Source: Adhaeribacter soli
GTDB lineage: Bacteria; Bacteroidota; Bacteroidia; Cytophagales; Hymenobacteraceae
Direction: 5' to 3'
Assembly: GCF_008727925.1 (NCBI RefSeq)
Contig: NZ_VTWT01000004.1
Span: forward strand, 62,001 to 126,000
Length of the DNA stretch: 64,000 bases
The notes under the pieces were generated by a model. It was not told the DNA's origin. It did no database searches and saw nothing but the letters and a program-made list of their open reading frames with translations. Position numbers and translations under genes: made by a program. Positions 1 through 10,000 of this stretch are shown piece by piece. Numbering within the stretch: the stretch's first letter is position 1; each line of letters starts with the position of its first letter.

Positions 1-71
1 AAGCAGCTAACCTTGGATACAAATAGTAGCCAGCGAAACCTCTTTAGCGAAATAAATAAAGGCCCTATAAT

Positions 72-1763
72 TTACTTCACCAAGACTCTATTACGATATA
101 ATATATTTTGGCTGCTGTTAAGGAGTTGTAAAAAGTAAACGCCAGGTTGTAAGTATGGCATATTAAACTGGAACAAATCTTTTGGCGAAATCATATCTAG
201 ATTTTGGCTTTGCACCAATTTACCTTCAAGGGAAACAAGTTCAGCTCTTAGGGGCATCATTTTTGAATTTTGAAGCTGTACAAAAAGTGCCTTACCTGAA
301 ACTGCTGGCTGTGGATAAAGCTTTATAGACTCAAGTTCCATTTTTTGTTTTACAGCAATAGTAGACGAATATTCAAAGCTATTATCTGTATCTATCTGCT
401 TCAGGCGATAATAAGCCAACCCATTTAATGGCATCCTATCTTCGAAACGGTATTGTAAAATACTACTTGAAGAGCCCGCTGCATTTACTAATCCTATCGA
501 TTCGAATTGAATACCGCTAATGGAGCGCTCTATAATAAATTCAGCGCTATTTACTTCCTGGGCGGTTTGCCATTTAAGAATTACAGATCCCTTATCAGCT
601 TTTGCACTAAAACCAAACAAGGCAACCGGCAATGGCGCATTAAACCGGAACGCATTGCAATAAGTTACTTCTTTTCCTATTTTACTATTGGGGTCTTGTC
701 TATCAATATCCCCACTAGTCAGTGTTTCGTCGCAAATATCAATATCACCGTCAAAGCGTCCGTTAGCTGTAATGGTTGATATGCCCTTAATAATATAAAT
801 TCCTCTATCCCCACTTACCAGGCCATCGTTCCAGAAATCATTATGGAAAGTAACTAAACCTCCTTTATTGTTCACAAAGCGAGCGCTTTGCTGGTTGCCC
901 TGAAAAAAATTGCGTATAATATCAACAGTACCACCTTCATTCACAAAAGCAGAGCGATTATCAAAGTCGCGGTTCACAACTAGTTTATCTGAATTGTAAA
1001 CAGATGATACAGGATTGGTCCTGAAATCCTGTCCTATACTTAAAGTTCCTTTGTTGTTTATACTGTTTGTACCGGAGCCGGAATTCACAATTAGGTCGCT
1101 AAGGATATTCAATGCGCCCATCGGTTCATTAATTACAGCTCCCTGGTTAATTGTTACTGGCTTTTCGATAGTAATAGTACCAAAATTTTGCAAAAGAGCT
1201 TCTATTGTACCGTTTTGCAATTTCAGTTCGCCTTTAATTCTGGCTACAGCATCCTTGTAATTAATGAATGTATTTCCGTTCTGGTCCAAGCCATTATTTA
1301 ACGTTAAGGTAGCAAAGTTCTGTATATGGCTTAGGGCATTCGCATATATAGTGTTTTGAATAGTAGCAATACCATAATTGCGAAAAGTTGCGGAGTTGCC
1401 CCAAAAATCAAGACCGCCAATGTGCAACGTGCCTTGATTATTTACTACTGAATTCAATGCAATAGATATTGACCTTGTAATACCATTCAAGGTGCCACTC
1501 GGCTCTATGATAAGCTGCCCAGCTTTGCTCTGATTATCTCCTACCATGAACCCCTGATTGAGTACAACATTATGCCGAATGACAACAATATCGCAGGAAG
1601 AGGGAACAATATTACGATCCCAGGTAGAAGCGGCGGTAAAATTTCCACTTCGAACAGAATAAATGGTTACTGGAATATTGCAGCTGGCGAAAGCTGAAAG
1701 TGGCAAGCTCAAAATTATCAATGCTAATAATACAAAGCTAACCAGGTCTTGCAACTTTTTCAT
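72..1763 (-). CDS. Secreted T9SS-sorted protein, beta-helix-like
   Basis: 563 codons from the ATG at 1763. Residues 1-26 form a signal peptide (charged start, Leu-rich core, cleavage after AFA). After it comes a segment (SVRSGNFTAASTWDRNIVP) typical of the first strand of bacterial surface beta-helices, then many Asn/Gly-rich short strands with recurring NNQGTL- and NKGTL-like units. About residues 380-475 form a fibronectin-III-like module (PLPVALFGFSAK... WQTAQEVN) that commonly precedes T9SS signals. The last 80 residues, ending GVYFLQLLNSSQ...RNRVLVK, are a type A sorting domain, so it is probably exported across the outer membrane by T9SS. The substrate and role are unknown. It is transcribed divergently from the gene at 2527. 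Confidence 0.85.
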   Translation of the reverse strand: MKKLQDLVSFVLLALIILSLPLSAFASCNIPVTIYSVRSGNFTAASTWDRNIVPSSCDIVVIRHNVVLNQGFMVGDNQSKAGQLIIEPSGTLNGITRSISIALNSVVNNQGTLHIGGLDFWGNSATFRNYGIATIQNTIYANALSHIQNFATLTLNNGLDQNGNTFINYKDAVARIKGELKLQNGTIEALLQNFGTITIEKPVTINQGAVINEPMGALNILSDLIVNSGSGTNSINNKGTLSIGQDFRTNPVSSVYNSDKLVVNRDFDNRSAFVNEGGTVDIIRNFFQGNQQSARFVNNKGGLVTFHNDFWNDGLVSGDRGIYIIKGISTITANGRFDGDIDICDETLTSGDIDRQDPNSKIGKEVTYCNAFRFNAPLPVALFGFSAKADKGSVILKWQTAQEVNSAEFIIERSISGIQFESIGLVNAAGSSSSILQYRFEDRMPLNGLAYYRLKQIDTDNSFEYSSTIAVKQKMELESIKLYPQPAVSGKALFVQLQNSKMMPLRAELVSLEGKLVQSQNLDMISPKDLFQFNMPYLQPGVYFLQLLNSSQNILYRNRVLVK

Positions 1764-2526
1764 ACCTAAATTTTATTAAGAATAAGTTAATAATGTCCGC
1801 AGGGATATTAATTGAGAAACGTAGTAATGCACTTGTTTGTAAAGTCAAACCAGCAAACGAATCTTGATAAAGGTAAAAAATATCTTAAGATACACTTATA
1901 AACATTGCAAAGGTATAATAGTTTGTTTAAAAAATAAAAATATATTAAGTTAAGTGGTTTGTTGCTACAAATTATGTTTGTTGCTACAAATTATGTAAAT
2001 ACAGTGTTAAGTTTATTATGACAATCAAATTTTCGATTGACACTAATATTGCTCCGGTTTCTAGTAAATTGATGGACTTGGCCTCTTCTTTATAATAACA
2101 TGCGCTCAATCTGTGATTTGCTTCAAATAATTCTTGTGAAATCGCGTAATAAGAATTGTACTAATGCAGTATTAGCTTAAGATGTAATTAATCGGCATAA
2201 TATAACTTAATTAATCAACTCTTATTCGCTGTTCTTCTTTTAAATAATCCCCATATTTTTAAAATCATTTCAGGCTTGCATAACTCTGCAACGAAAAATA
2301 AAACTATTTAGGATGCTTTTTTTAGCTGTTTATAAAGTTAAAATATGTGTATTTGCCAATTTTGCGGCACGCAAATAGTACTTTGTGAATAATTGTGTAT
2401 AACCCTTGACATGGACGCTTTTCGGGCTGGAACCTCCCTTTTACACCGGCGTTAAATCCATAAAAATCACAACAAACAAAAACAAACTTAAAAATATTGG
2501 ATCAAAGAATTTTACTTTTTAAAGCC
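1764..2526. other. Long AT-rich divergent intergenic region
   Basis: 763 bases between two divergent T9SS cargo genes. No convincing ORF or RNA gene is visible. It holds an exact 19-bp tandem duplication at 1957-1994. The promoters of both flanking genes should lie here, but I could not choose a convincing promoter by eye. Confidence 0.5.
1957..1994. repeat. Exact 19-bp tandem duplication
   Basis: The unit GTTTGTTGCTACAAATTAT occurs twice head to tail (1957-1975 and 1976-1994) in the divergent intergenic region, about 200 bases upstream of the gene that starts at 1763. It is one of several perfect 15-20 bp tandem duplications in this window. Confidence 0.9.
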
Positions 2527-3606
2527 ATGACCAGAAAACTACTTCCGATTTTTGTACTCTTATTTTGTCTTTTTACCACTCCGGCCTTTTCTCAATCTAA
2601 CATTCCATGCCCTGCCGGCTGCGACGCAGATCCCCTTTGCGTTATTGAAGACAATTGCTTCCGCTTCGAATATTTTGGCGCTGTAGATCAGGGCAACGGA
2701 ACCACTCAATTAAAATTCAAAATCACGAACGCCAGCCGTTACCCGTTTATGCATGCCATGTTCGAACTTCCGGGCCAGAAGCTGCCGGCATTGTCTCCTA
2801 AAGCCAGCTATATAAGTCGTTACAAATACAGCGTTCAGAATGTTTATCACGATTCTTTAATTAAATATACCGGCCTGAACACTTCTACTTTCCGCTACGA
2901 CCAATCTGATGTGTTCCGCTACGTAGTTGACAGTGCAACCTTCCACAATGGTGAAAACTCGATCATTGAAGTATATGCTCAGGCAGGAACCCTGGTAGGA
3001 ACGGCCGTATTTAACCTTGAAGAATGCGATGACATGATCATTGTTCCGTTACCGGTTGAACTCTTATCTTTTACCGGAGCTGCCAGCGGCGAAGGTGTGA
3101 CTCTGAACTGGGAAACTGCTACCGAAAAAGACAATGCTTATTTCTCTGTTCAGCATAGCACCGATGGCCGTAATTTTGAATCTGCCGGTTATGTAGAAGG
3201 CAACGGAACCAGCAGCAGCAACCATAAATATAGATTTACCCATACACAACCAGCCAGTGGCAAAAACTACTATCGCCTGAAACAAGTTGACTTCGATGGC
3301 AAATATGCATACAGCAAAGTAATTGTAGTGGAAAGCAAAAAAGTTGCTCCAGCCAAATTAATGGCTTTTCCGAACCCTGTTAATAACGGCCAGCTTAACC
3401 TGAAACTGGAAAAGGCCATGAATGAGAACGAAATTGCTACCGTGGAATTGCTCGATCTAAACGGACGCCTAATCACCAGCGAGATCCTTAAAGGCAGCCA
3501 AACCATTCAGGTGAACCTTCGCAAGCACAACCTGAAACCGGGCATTTATCTGGTAAACCTCCGCAACGGTAACAGCGCCCAGCACCAGAAAATTCTTGTC
3601 CAATAA
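2527..3606 (+). CDS. Secreted T9SS-sorted protein
   Basis: 359 codons from the ATG at 2527. The frame stays open to a TTG at 2497, but the ATG gives a clean signal peptide (MTRKLLPIFVLLFCLFTTPAFS). The N-terminal domain (about 25-180) is Cys-containing (CPAGCDADPLCVIEDNC) and unrecognised. About 185-275 is the fibronectin-III-like linker beginning PLPVELLSF, and about 280-359 is a type A T9SS sorting domain (FPNPVNNGQLNL ... PGIYLVNLRNG). It is probably an outer-surface or released protein of unknown function. The same two C-terminal modules occur in the divergent neighbour at 72-1763. A hairpin terminator follows at once. Confidence 0.85.
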   Translation: MTRKLLPIFVLLFCLFTTPAFSQSNIPCPAGCDADPLCVIEDNCFRFEYFGAVDQGNGTTQLKFKITNASRYPFMHAMFELPGQKLPALSPKASYISRYKYSVQNVYHDSLIKYTGLNTSTFRYDQSDVFRYVVDSATFHNGENSIIEVYAQAGTLVGTAVFNLEECDDMIIVPLPVELLSFTGAASGEGVTLNWETATEKDNAYFSVQHSTDGRNFESAGYVEGNGTSSSNHKYRFTHTQPASGKNYYRLKQVDFDGKYAYSKVIVVESKKVAPAKLMAFPNPVNNGQLNLKLEKAMNENEIATVELLDLNGRLITSEILKGSQTIQVNLRKHNLKPGIYLVNLRNGNSAQHQKILVQ

Positions 3607-3631
3607 TTAAACACCTGTAAAAACAAGAAGG

Positions 3632-3660
3632 CCTTTCCGAGTTATCAGAAAGGTTTTTTT
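3632..3660 (+). terminator. Rho-independent terminator
   Basis: CCTTTC at 3632 pairs with GAAAGG at 3648, followed by a run of seven T. It lies 26 bases after the stop codon of the T9SS gene ending at 3606. Confidence 0.75.
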
Positions 3661-3907
3661 GTTTATGCAGGTTTATACCATTAAATTCACCCAAACCATA
3701 ACTTTTCATTTAGCCTTAATTAAGAAGTTTGCAGGCATTTGTTTATAGATCTTCAGTACTAAGCGGACTTATTTGAAGTTGCGGCTTATATAAGATTACA
3801 AGTTTATAAGATCATCTAATTCACATGAAAATGGAAAAGCAAAAGAAAGTATTTGGCGTATTGTTGGCGAGACCAAACGACATATCCATAAGGTAAGGTG
3901 GCTATTC

Positions 3908-3949
3908 AGACCAATGGAGTGAAATATCAAATTTTCTCCACCACGATTT
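3908..3949. repeat. Intergenic repeat, copy 1 (pairs with 5693)
   Basis: About 42 bases (AGACC..GGAGTGAAATATC....TCCACCA.GATTT) recur with a few changes at 5693-5734. The two copies bracket the IS5-type cluster. The rest of 3661-4047 holds no supportable gene. Confidence 0.55.
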
Positions 3950-4047
3950 TAAATTGATCTCGTTATTCCTGAGTTAATAAATTGAATATTATTAAGTAAG
4001 TGTTTACAAAAAAATGAAAAACATCCAAAACACTCAAACTCAATTAA

Positions 4048-4923
4048 GAGCATGTTTAAATTTTAGGTAGGGCAAAAAAAAGCGAGCCAGTGCGTAAGCA
4101 AAAGTGACTAAACTAAAGGCTTATGCAATCTCAATACAAGAGACTTTCTGACTCGCAGTGGGAAGTTATCAAAGATTTTTTGCCGGAGCAAAGAAAGCGG
4201 AAACATTCTGTTCGGGAAATCCTGGATGCTATCTTCTGGTGCCTTCGGGTTGGCAACCAATGGCGTAATCTTCCGCAAGATGGTTTTCCCAAATGGCAGC
4301 TGGTTTACTATTATTTCAGAAGCTGGAAGGCTAATGGCACGGTGGAAAAGTTGAACTGGCAGCTCAATAAGCTAGAGCGGAAGAGACAGCAGAAAGAAGA
4401 AACGCCCAGCCTGATGAGCATTGATACCCAGACCGTTAAGGTAGCACCTTTTGTAAAAGAGCAAACCGGCGTGGATGGCAATAAGAAGATAAACGGCAGA
4501 AAGCGGCACGTGATCACAGATTCGCTGGGCCTGGTCTGGGGCGTGGTAGTGCACGGAGCCAACTGTCATGATGGTGCTTTGGCGCAGCAGGTGGTAGCAC
4601 CGCTCAGAGGCTATCTGCACCGCATGGAAACAATCCTGGCTGATGCTGCTTATGAAAAGGTATTTATGAGCTGGGTAAGTGAAAACCTCTTAGGCGTGGA
4701 GGTGCAAGTTAGCTCTAAACCACCAGCCACAGATGGCTTTGTGCCAGTCAAGTGGCGGTGGGTCACAGAGCGGGCATTTGGCATTTTCAACTTCTTTAGA
4801 AGGTTGGATAAAGACCACGAAAAAACACCACAAAGTGCCGAAAGCTGGGTGCTTTGGCATAATTGCCAACTTATCCTAAGTCGAATGCCTTGAAATACAA
4901 ATAGTTAAAATTTAAACATGCTC
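4048..4923 (+). mobile_element. IS5-type insertion sequence, intact
   Basis: 876 bp bounded by perfect 18-bp terminal inverted repeats, GAGCATGTTTAAATTTTA at 4048-4065 and its reverse complement at 4906-4923, with a single complete transposase gene inside. The left flank ends in TAA and the right flank starts TCA, so no target duplication is visible. This suggests a deletion or recombination after insertion. The right end abuts a second, 5'-truncated IS5-family element. The same terminal 14 bases start the MITE at 10487. Confidence 0.9.
4123..4893 (+). CDS. IS5 family transposase
   Basis: 256 residues, full length for this IS group. The N-terminal part (LSDSQWEVIKDFLP ... FWCLRVGNQWRNLP) is the DUF4096-type DNA-binding region of IS5 transposases. 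The DDE catalytic domain follows, with the first Asp in MSIDTQTVK, the conserved GNKKINGRKRHVITDSLGL segment, the second Asp in ILADAAYEK, and the Glu in WRWVTERAFGIF followed by RRLDKDHEK. The reading frame is uninterrupted, so the element may be active and could also mobilise the MITE at 10487-10647. Confidence 0.93.
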   Translation: MQSQYKRLSDSQWEVIKDFLPEQRKRKHSVREILDAIFWCLRVGNQWRNLPQDGFPKWQLVYYYFRSWKANGTVEKLNWQLNKLERKRQQKEETPSLMSIDTQTVKVAPFVKEQTGVDGNKKINGRKRHVITDSLGLVWGVVVHGANCHDGALAQQVVAPLRGYLHRMETILADAAYEKVFMSWVSENLLGVEVQVSSKPPATDGFVPVKWRWVTERAFGIFNFFRRLDKDHEKTPQSAESWVLWHNCQLILSRMP

Positions 4924-5516
4924 TCAGCGACTGGGGTAAGGACGGGACCTGGGAGTTGATAAACTGCCTGCTGGTAAAGAAAATAAGGAAAAAGGCAGGT
5001 CGGAAAAAGCGCCCTTCAGCCGGCTGCTTGGATTCGCAAAGCACAAAAACAACAGCCTGTGGCGGCCGGCACCGCGGTTATGATGCAGGAAAGCAGATAA
5101 ATGGACGTAAACGGTTTATCCTGACCGATTCTCAGGGTTTGCTGCTGGCCGTTTGGGTTTGCGCGGCAAGCGTTTCAGAGAAGATGGGGGCCAAATGCCT
5201 GTTGCGCTACCTGCGCTGGAGTTCATGCCTGAATGATCTGTGCAAAAGGGTGAAGCTGGTGTGGGTTGATGGCGGTTTCCGTGGTAATAACCTGCAGCAG
5301 TTTATGAAAAATCTATGGGGATGGTGCTGGCAGGTGGTTTTTAGAGCCGATGACCAGAAAGGATTTAAGGTCCTGCCAAGAAGGTGGGTGGTGGAAAGAA
5401 CTTTTGCCTGCATACTGCAATCAAGAAGGTTGAGCAAGGATTATGAGAAGAAAAGAATCAATAGCCAGTCTATGGTTTATTTAGCCATGATTTCAATAAT
5501 GCTCAAACGATGCTAA
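4924..5516 (+). pseudogene. 5'-truncated IS5-family transposase
   Basis: An open frame runs from the right end of the intact IS (SDWGKDGTWELIN...) to 5516 and encodes only the middle and C-terminal part of an IS5-family transposase: CLDSQSTKTT with the first Asp, GYDAGKQINGRKRFILTD, WVDGGFRG with the second Asp, and RRWVVERTFACILQSRRLSKDYEK with the Glu. The N-terminal 80 or so residues and any upstream start are missing at exactly the edge of the neighbouring IS, so the intact IS probably inserted in or recombined with it. It belongs to a different IS5 subgroup from the neighbour. Confidence 0.85.
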
Positions 5517-5647
5517 ATACTTTTAAAACAATTTCTTAGTAACCCTATAAATTAATCTTTTGCCTTAAGGAGTGCAATCCTTAACATGGTTAAAGCATCT
5601 TCTATAACCTAGAGTATTAAAACAATTGGGAAACTAATTTCAAAGCA

Positions 5648-5684
5648 AAAAATCCCGTTCCAATAAAAAATGAACGGGATTTTT
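5648..5684. terminator. Bidirectional hairpin terminator
   Basis: A 13-base perfect inverted repeat (AAAAATCCCGTTC ... GAACGGGATTTTT) with an 11-base A-rich loop, so T runs exist in both directions. It could end transcription from the truncated transposase or from the IS element to the right. The rest of 5517-5822 shows nothing else apart from the repeat at 5693. Confidence 0.7.
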
Positions 5685-5692
5685 GTTGCAGT

Positions 5693-5734
5693 AGACCGAA
5701 GGAGTGAAATATCGAACTTTATCCACCAAGATTT
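5693..5734. repeat. Intergenic repeat, copy 2 (pairs with 3908)
   Basis: Second copy of the 42-base sequence at 3908-3949, in the same orientation, with several substitutions. It sits just past the terminator hairpin at 5648. Confidence 0.55.
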
Positions 5735-5822
5735 AGTCATTTTGCGTGACTTTATCAAATCGAAAAACTGGTAATGCTAAAACTATCAGAAAGTGTAACG
5801 GACAATTACTTTAAAATTTTAC

Positions 5823-6658
5823 TAGAAGTTATCTCAAAAATACCTTAGCAAGATTTTCATGCAAGCCAGGAGTAAAAAAGCTAAGTAGTTTTCTGCTTTG
5901 TACTCATGCCTTACCAGGGCTCTTCTAAAGTTGAAAAGCCAGGCAAAGAAGCGTTCAACCTTCCATCTTCTTTTAAATCTTCTGAGTGGTCTTCCATCCT
6001 GGGTTTGCCTTTTTTATTCTGTTCTTCCGGTGCGGAGCGATCATTTCCACTCCTTTTTCTTTCAGTTTCTCATCGAGTGGATCAGAATCATAGGCTCTGT
6101 CGCCAATCAAACGCTTTGGAAGAGGTCCGATAAATCGTTCTTCAAATACTTTATCTACCAGCCCTACTTCATGAGGTGAGGCTGATTCGATTGACAGAGA
6201 TAAAATAATACCTGAAGCGTCCGTGACTGCCATGAGCTTGGTGCCTTTACCTCGCTTAGTCTTTCCCACAAAAGAGCCCCTTTTTTGGCCATGCAGAAAG
6301 AGCCGTCAATAAAACACTCGCTCAAATCCACGCCGCCTCTCGCCATCAGGTCCCTGGCTAAATCTTCCACTACTTTTCGCATCACGCCCTGCTCTTGCCA
6401 CTGCTGAAATCTCCGGTGGCAGGTTTGGTAAGGGTGAAACCGGCCCGGAAGATCCTTCCACGGAGCACCTGTACGTAATATCCAGAGCACTGCCTCCATT
6501 ACCTGACGCTTATCCCAGGCTGGCCTGCCACGACCATCTGCACGCCTCACTTGATCCGGAACCAAAGCCTTTATCCGTTCCCACTGTTCGTTTGTCAACT
6601 CCATCAACAAAAAACAGGTAACTCTTTTCTTTAATTCCTATTTTTGAGATAGCTTCTA
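5823..6658 (-). mobile_element. IS5-family element with degenerate transposase
   Basis: About 830 bp bounded by 20-base inverted repeats, TAGAAGTTATCTCAAAAATA at 5823 and its near-perfect complement at 6639-6658 (one mismatch). If the ends begin at GAAG, the flanking TA on both sides is a 2-bp target duplication. The transposase reads right to left and its stop codon lies inside the left repeat. The reading frame is interrupted twice. Confidence 0.85.
5834..6604 (-). pseudogene. IS5-family transposase with two frameshifts
   Basis: Three overlapping frames rebuild one transposase. Frame 1 (ATG at 6604) carries the N-terminal domain (LTNEQWERIKALVPD ... ILRTGAPWKDLP) and FIDGSFCMAKK. Frame 2 carries VGKTKRGKGTKLMAV and the second Asp (GDRAYDSDPL). 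Frame 3 carries [20 protein letters not shown] and the C-terminus, ending at the TGA inside the left repeat. Both frame changes fall in A6 tracts: the first is restored by one extra A (or a -1 shift), the second by one A fewer. The first could be programmed slippage, known in this IS family; the second looks like decay or a sequencing error. Any protein made without recoding is non-functional. Confidence 0.85.
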
Positions 6659-7087
6659 ATAGTATCCAAGCCCTAAAATCTTACTAAAAATGAAATTTAA
6701 AAACAGGATGCTATATAATAGTATTGTAATCCTTACTTTTCAAATCAGAACCTGTATTCCAGTTCCTCATTGAAATGATTCAGTTTCCTTTTTTCAGTTA
6801 TATAAGGAACCTTAAAGCGCAGAAGATCAAAGCTTTAAATAAGACGCTTCACCAGGCAAAATTTTATCAAAGCTTAAAATAGTTATATAATTAGTTTGTA
6901 AATAAAACTATTCCAAGAATATTCGTAAAAGCAGTAGTATCCTGCTCTATTAAAATCTGCACTTCCGACATGTAAATACTTGACTTAGCATGATCTAACT
7001 CTAATGTAGCCAGAAGCTGCTTTATAGTTTGGACTTGTTTCAGGGTGTTTATTATCAATTAGTTATTTCAATTTAAGTGTTGATTTC
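6659..7087. other. Leader region of first metallophosphoesterase
   Basis: No gene seen. The last 170 or so bases share blocks with the leader of the second paralog (10995-11171): CCAAGAAT, GCAGTAGTA, CTCTAT and CTTCCGA occur in the same order. The ancestral duplication therefore included the upstream region. Confidence 0.55.
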
Positions 7088-10000
7088 ATGAAGAATATTC
7101 CAAAGGTATCGAAACTGTTTTTTGACTATTTCAAAAGAAGCGCAAGGTTCATAATCGTTTGTTTCCTTTTTACCGGGGTATGTAAGGGGCAGGCAGGCGA
7201 AATAACAGGTTTGAATCTGATCAATGCGAATACAAATCTGCCAATCAGAGGGCTGGTTTCAGGGGATGTACTGAACTTAGCCACATTGCCAACCCGCAAG
7301 CTGAATATTCAGGCGGTTACCAATCCTTCCCTTGTAGGCAGCGTGGTCTTCAATTTAAGCGGCCAGCAATCGAAAACAAGATCCGATGACAGTGGGCCGC
7401 ATTATTCTTTACAGGGCGATAGTAACGGCGATTACAGTTCCTGGACACCGGCTGTAGGCAGCTATACTTTAAAAGCACAAAGTTTTTCGGGTTCTAATGG
7501 CATTGGCACGGCAGGAACAGCCATCCTGATTTCCTTTACGGTTATCGACCAGATAGCTCCGCAGCAGTATTCAATGAGTGTATCCGTAAACGGCAGCGGT
7601 ACAGTTTCTCAAAGCTCAAACCAAACGAGTTATACCCGTGGGGCTACTGTAACACTTACTGCTACTCCCGGTCCTGGATCTCAGTTCACGGGTTGGAGCG
7701 GCGATGCCGCCGGAAATACCAATCCGCTAACAGTTACTATGGATTCTGATAAAGTTATTACAGCTACTTTTTCAGGCCTGCCGGAGCAGTATAATTTAAA
7801 CGTTACGGCAAATGGTAGTGGTACAGTGGCAAAAAGCCCAAACCAGACAACTTATAGCAGCGGGACATCCGTTACGCTAACCGCTACCCCAAATTCAGGT
7901 TACAAATTCAGCGGCTGGAGCGGGGATGTAACCGGCACAACAAATCCGGTAACCATTACCATGAGTTCAGATAATAATATCACGGCTACATTTACCCCCT
8001 CAGTTACGCAATACAACCTGAATATTACCACAAAAGGTAGCGGAACAGTAACGAAAAGTCCGGACCAGGCAAGTTATGCGCAAGGTACTGCTGTGCTGCT
8101 TACGGCTACCCCCAATGCCGGAGCGGCATTTACGGGCTGGAGTGGAGATGCTACAGGTAAAACAAATCCGCTGACAGTTACCATGAACAGCAACAAAAAC
8201 CTGGCAGCCACTTTCGCTCAGGCCGATCCGGGTGTTTTGTTGCCTTTTGGTTCTGTTTGGAAATACCACGATCTGGGAACTAACCTGGGCACTACCTGGT
8301 CGACGCCTTCATTTAACGATACTAATTGGAAAAGCGGACCCGCAAAACTTGGTTATGGCATTAGTGATGCCGCAACGGTGGTAAGTTACGGCTCCAGCTC
8401 CAGTGCGCGCTACATCACAACTTATTTTCGAAAATCGATCACGATTGCTGATATTAATCAGTTTGGGTCCTATACCGGGTCAGTTAAAAGAGACGATGCC
8501 GTGCGGATCTTTATAAATGGAACGGAAGTCTATCGGAATAACCTGCCAGGCGGAACGGTATCGTATTCGACCTTAGCTTCCAGCTCTACCGATGGAATAA
8601 CGGCCCACAATTTTACCATTAACCGATCTGCCTTCGTAACCGGAACCAATGTAATAGCGGTGGAAATCCACCAGGTAAGTCAGACTTCTTCGGATCTGGC
8701 TTTCGACCTGAAGATAGTTGGCGAACCACTAAAATTGACCCGTGGCCCTTACCTGCAAATGGGTAACCAGAGCGGGGTTACGCTCCGCTGGCGAACTAAT
8801 GTACCATCAGATTCGAAGATTGAAGTTGGAACGGCTCCCGGAACTTATACGCTAAGCACCACCAACCCGGTAATTACTACAGAACACGAAGTGCGGATTG
8901 ACGGGCTGGTGCCCAATACCAGATATTACTACAGGTTCGGAAGTTCCCGGGACGTGCTACAGAATGGTGTCGACAATTATTTTAAAACCGCCCCACCTGC
9001 AACCTCAACCGATAAAGTGCGGGTAGCGGTATTCGGTGACTGTGGCTTAGACAAAAATGGAAGCCAGGCAGCAACCCTGAATTCCTACTTAAAACATACC
9101 GGCTCTAATCCGGCTGAACTCATGCTTTTATTGGGCGATAATGCATATAACGATGGAACAGATTCGGAATATCAATCAAAATTCTTTAACCCCTATGGCA
9201 GTTCCATCCTGAAAAACCATATCATTTTACCTACTCCGGGAAACCACGATTATGGCAATCAGGCTTCCAGAACGGATCCTTACTATAAAATATTCTCCAT
9301 GCCAACGGCAGCAGAATGCGGGGGCGTAGCTTCCGGTACCAAGGCTTTTTATTCCTACGACTGGGGTAATATCCACTTTATCAGCCTCGATTCTTATGGT
9401 ACGGAAAGCCCTGGAAGTACCCGGTTGTATGACACGCTGGGTACCCAGGTGCAATGGCTTAAAAAAGACCTGGCCGCGACCGACAAGAAGTGGATCGTTG
9501 CTTTCTGGCACCATCCGCCTTACTCCATGGGAGGCCACAATTCCGATACCGAAGACCAGATGGTAAAAATACGGCAGAACTTTATTCGCATTCTGGAAAG
9601 AGGGGGCGTAGATCTGGTTCTTTGCGGCCACAGCCATGTGTACGAACGGTCTTACCTGCTGAATAACCATTACGGAAATGAGAAAAGCTTCAGTAAAGCC
9701 ATCCACGCTAAAAGCACTTCCAGCGCCAGATACGATGGCACCACCGATTCCTGCCCGTATGTAACGGTAACAGGCGCTAAAAATCATGGTACCGTTTATG
9801 TTGTTTCAGGTTCTGCCGGCGCAGCCGATGGCAGCATTGCTTCCGCCTGGCCCCATAACGCTATGCCGTACTCCTTTAACCGGGGCGGCATGCTGTACCT
9901 GGAAGTAACAAACAACCGGCTCGATGGTAAATTCCTCCGCCAGGATGGCGTGGTAGCCGATCAGTTTACCATAATGCAGAACGTTAATAAAACCAGCACC

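Noticed and set aside
3824-3892. Short frame starting MKMEKQKKVFGVLLARPNDI
   Set aside because: Only about 22 codons, no homolog recognised; could be a truncated gene start but cannot be supported.
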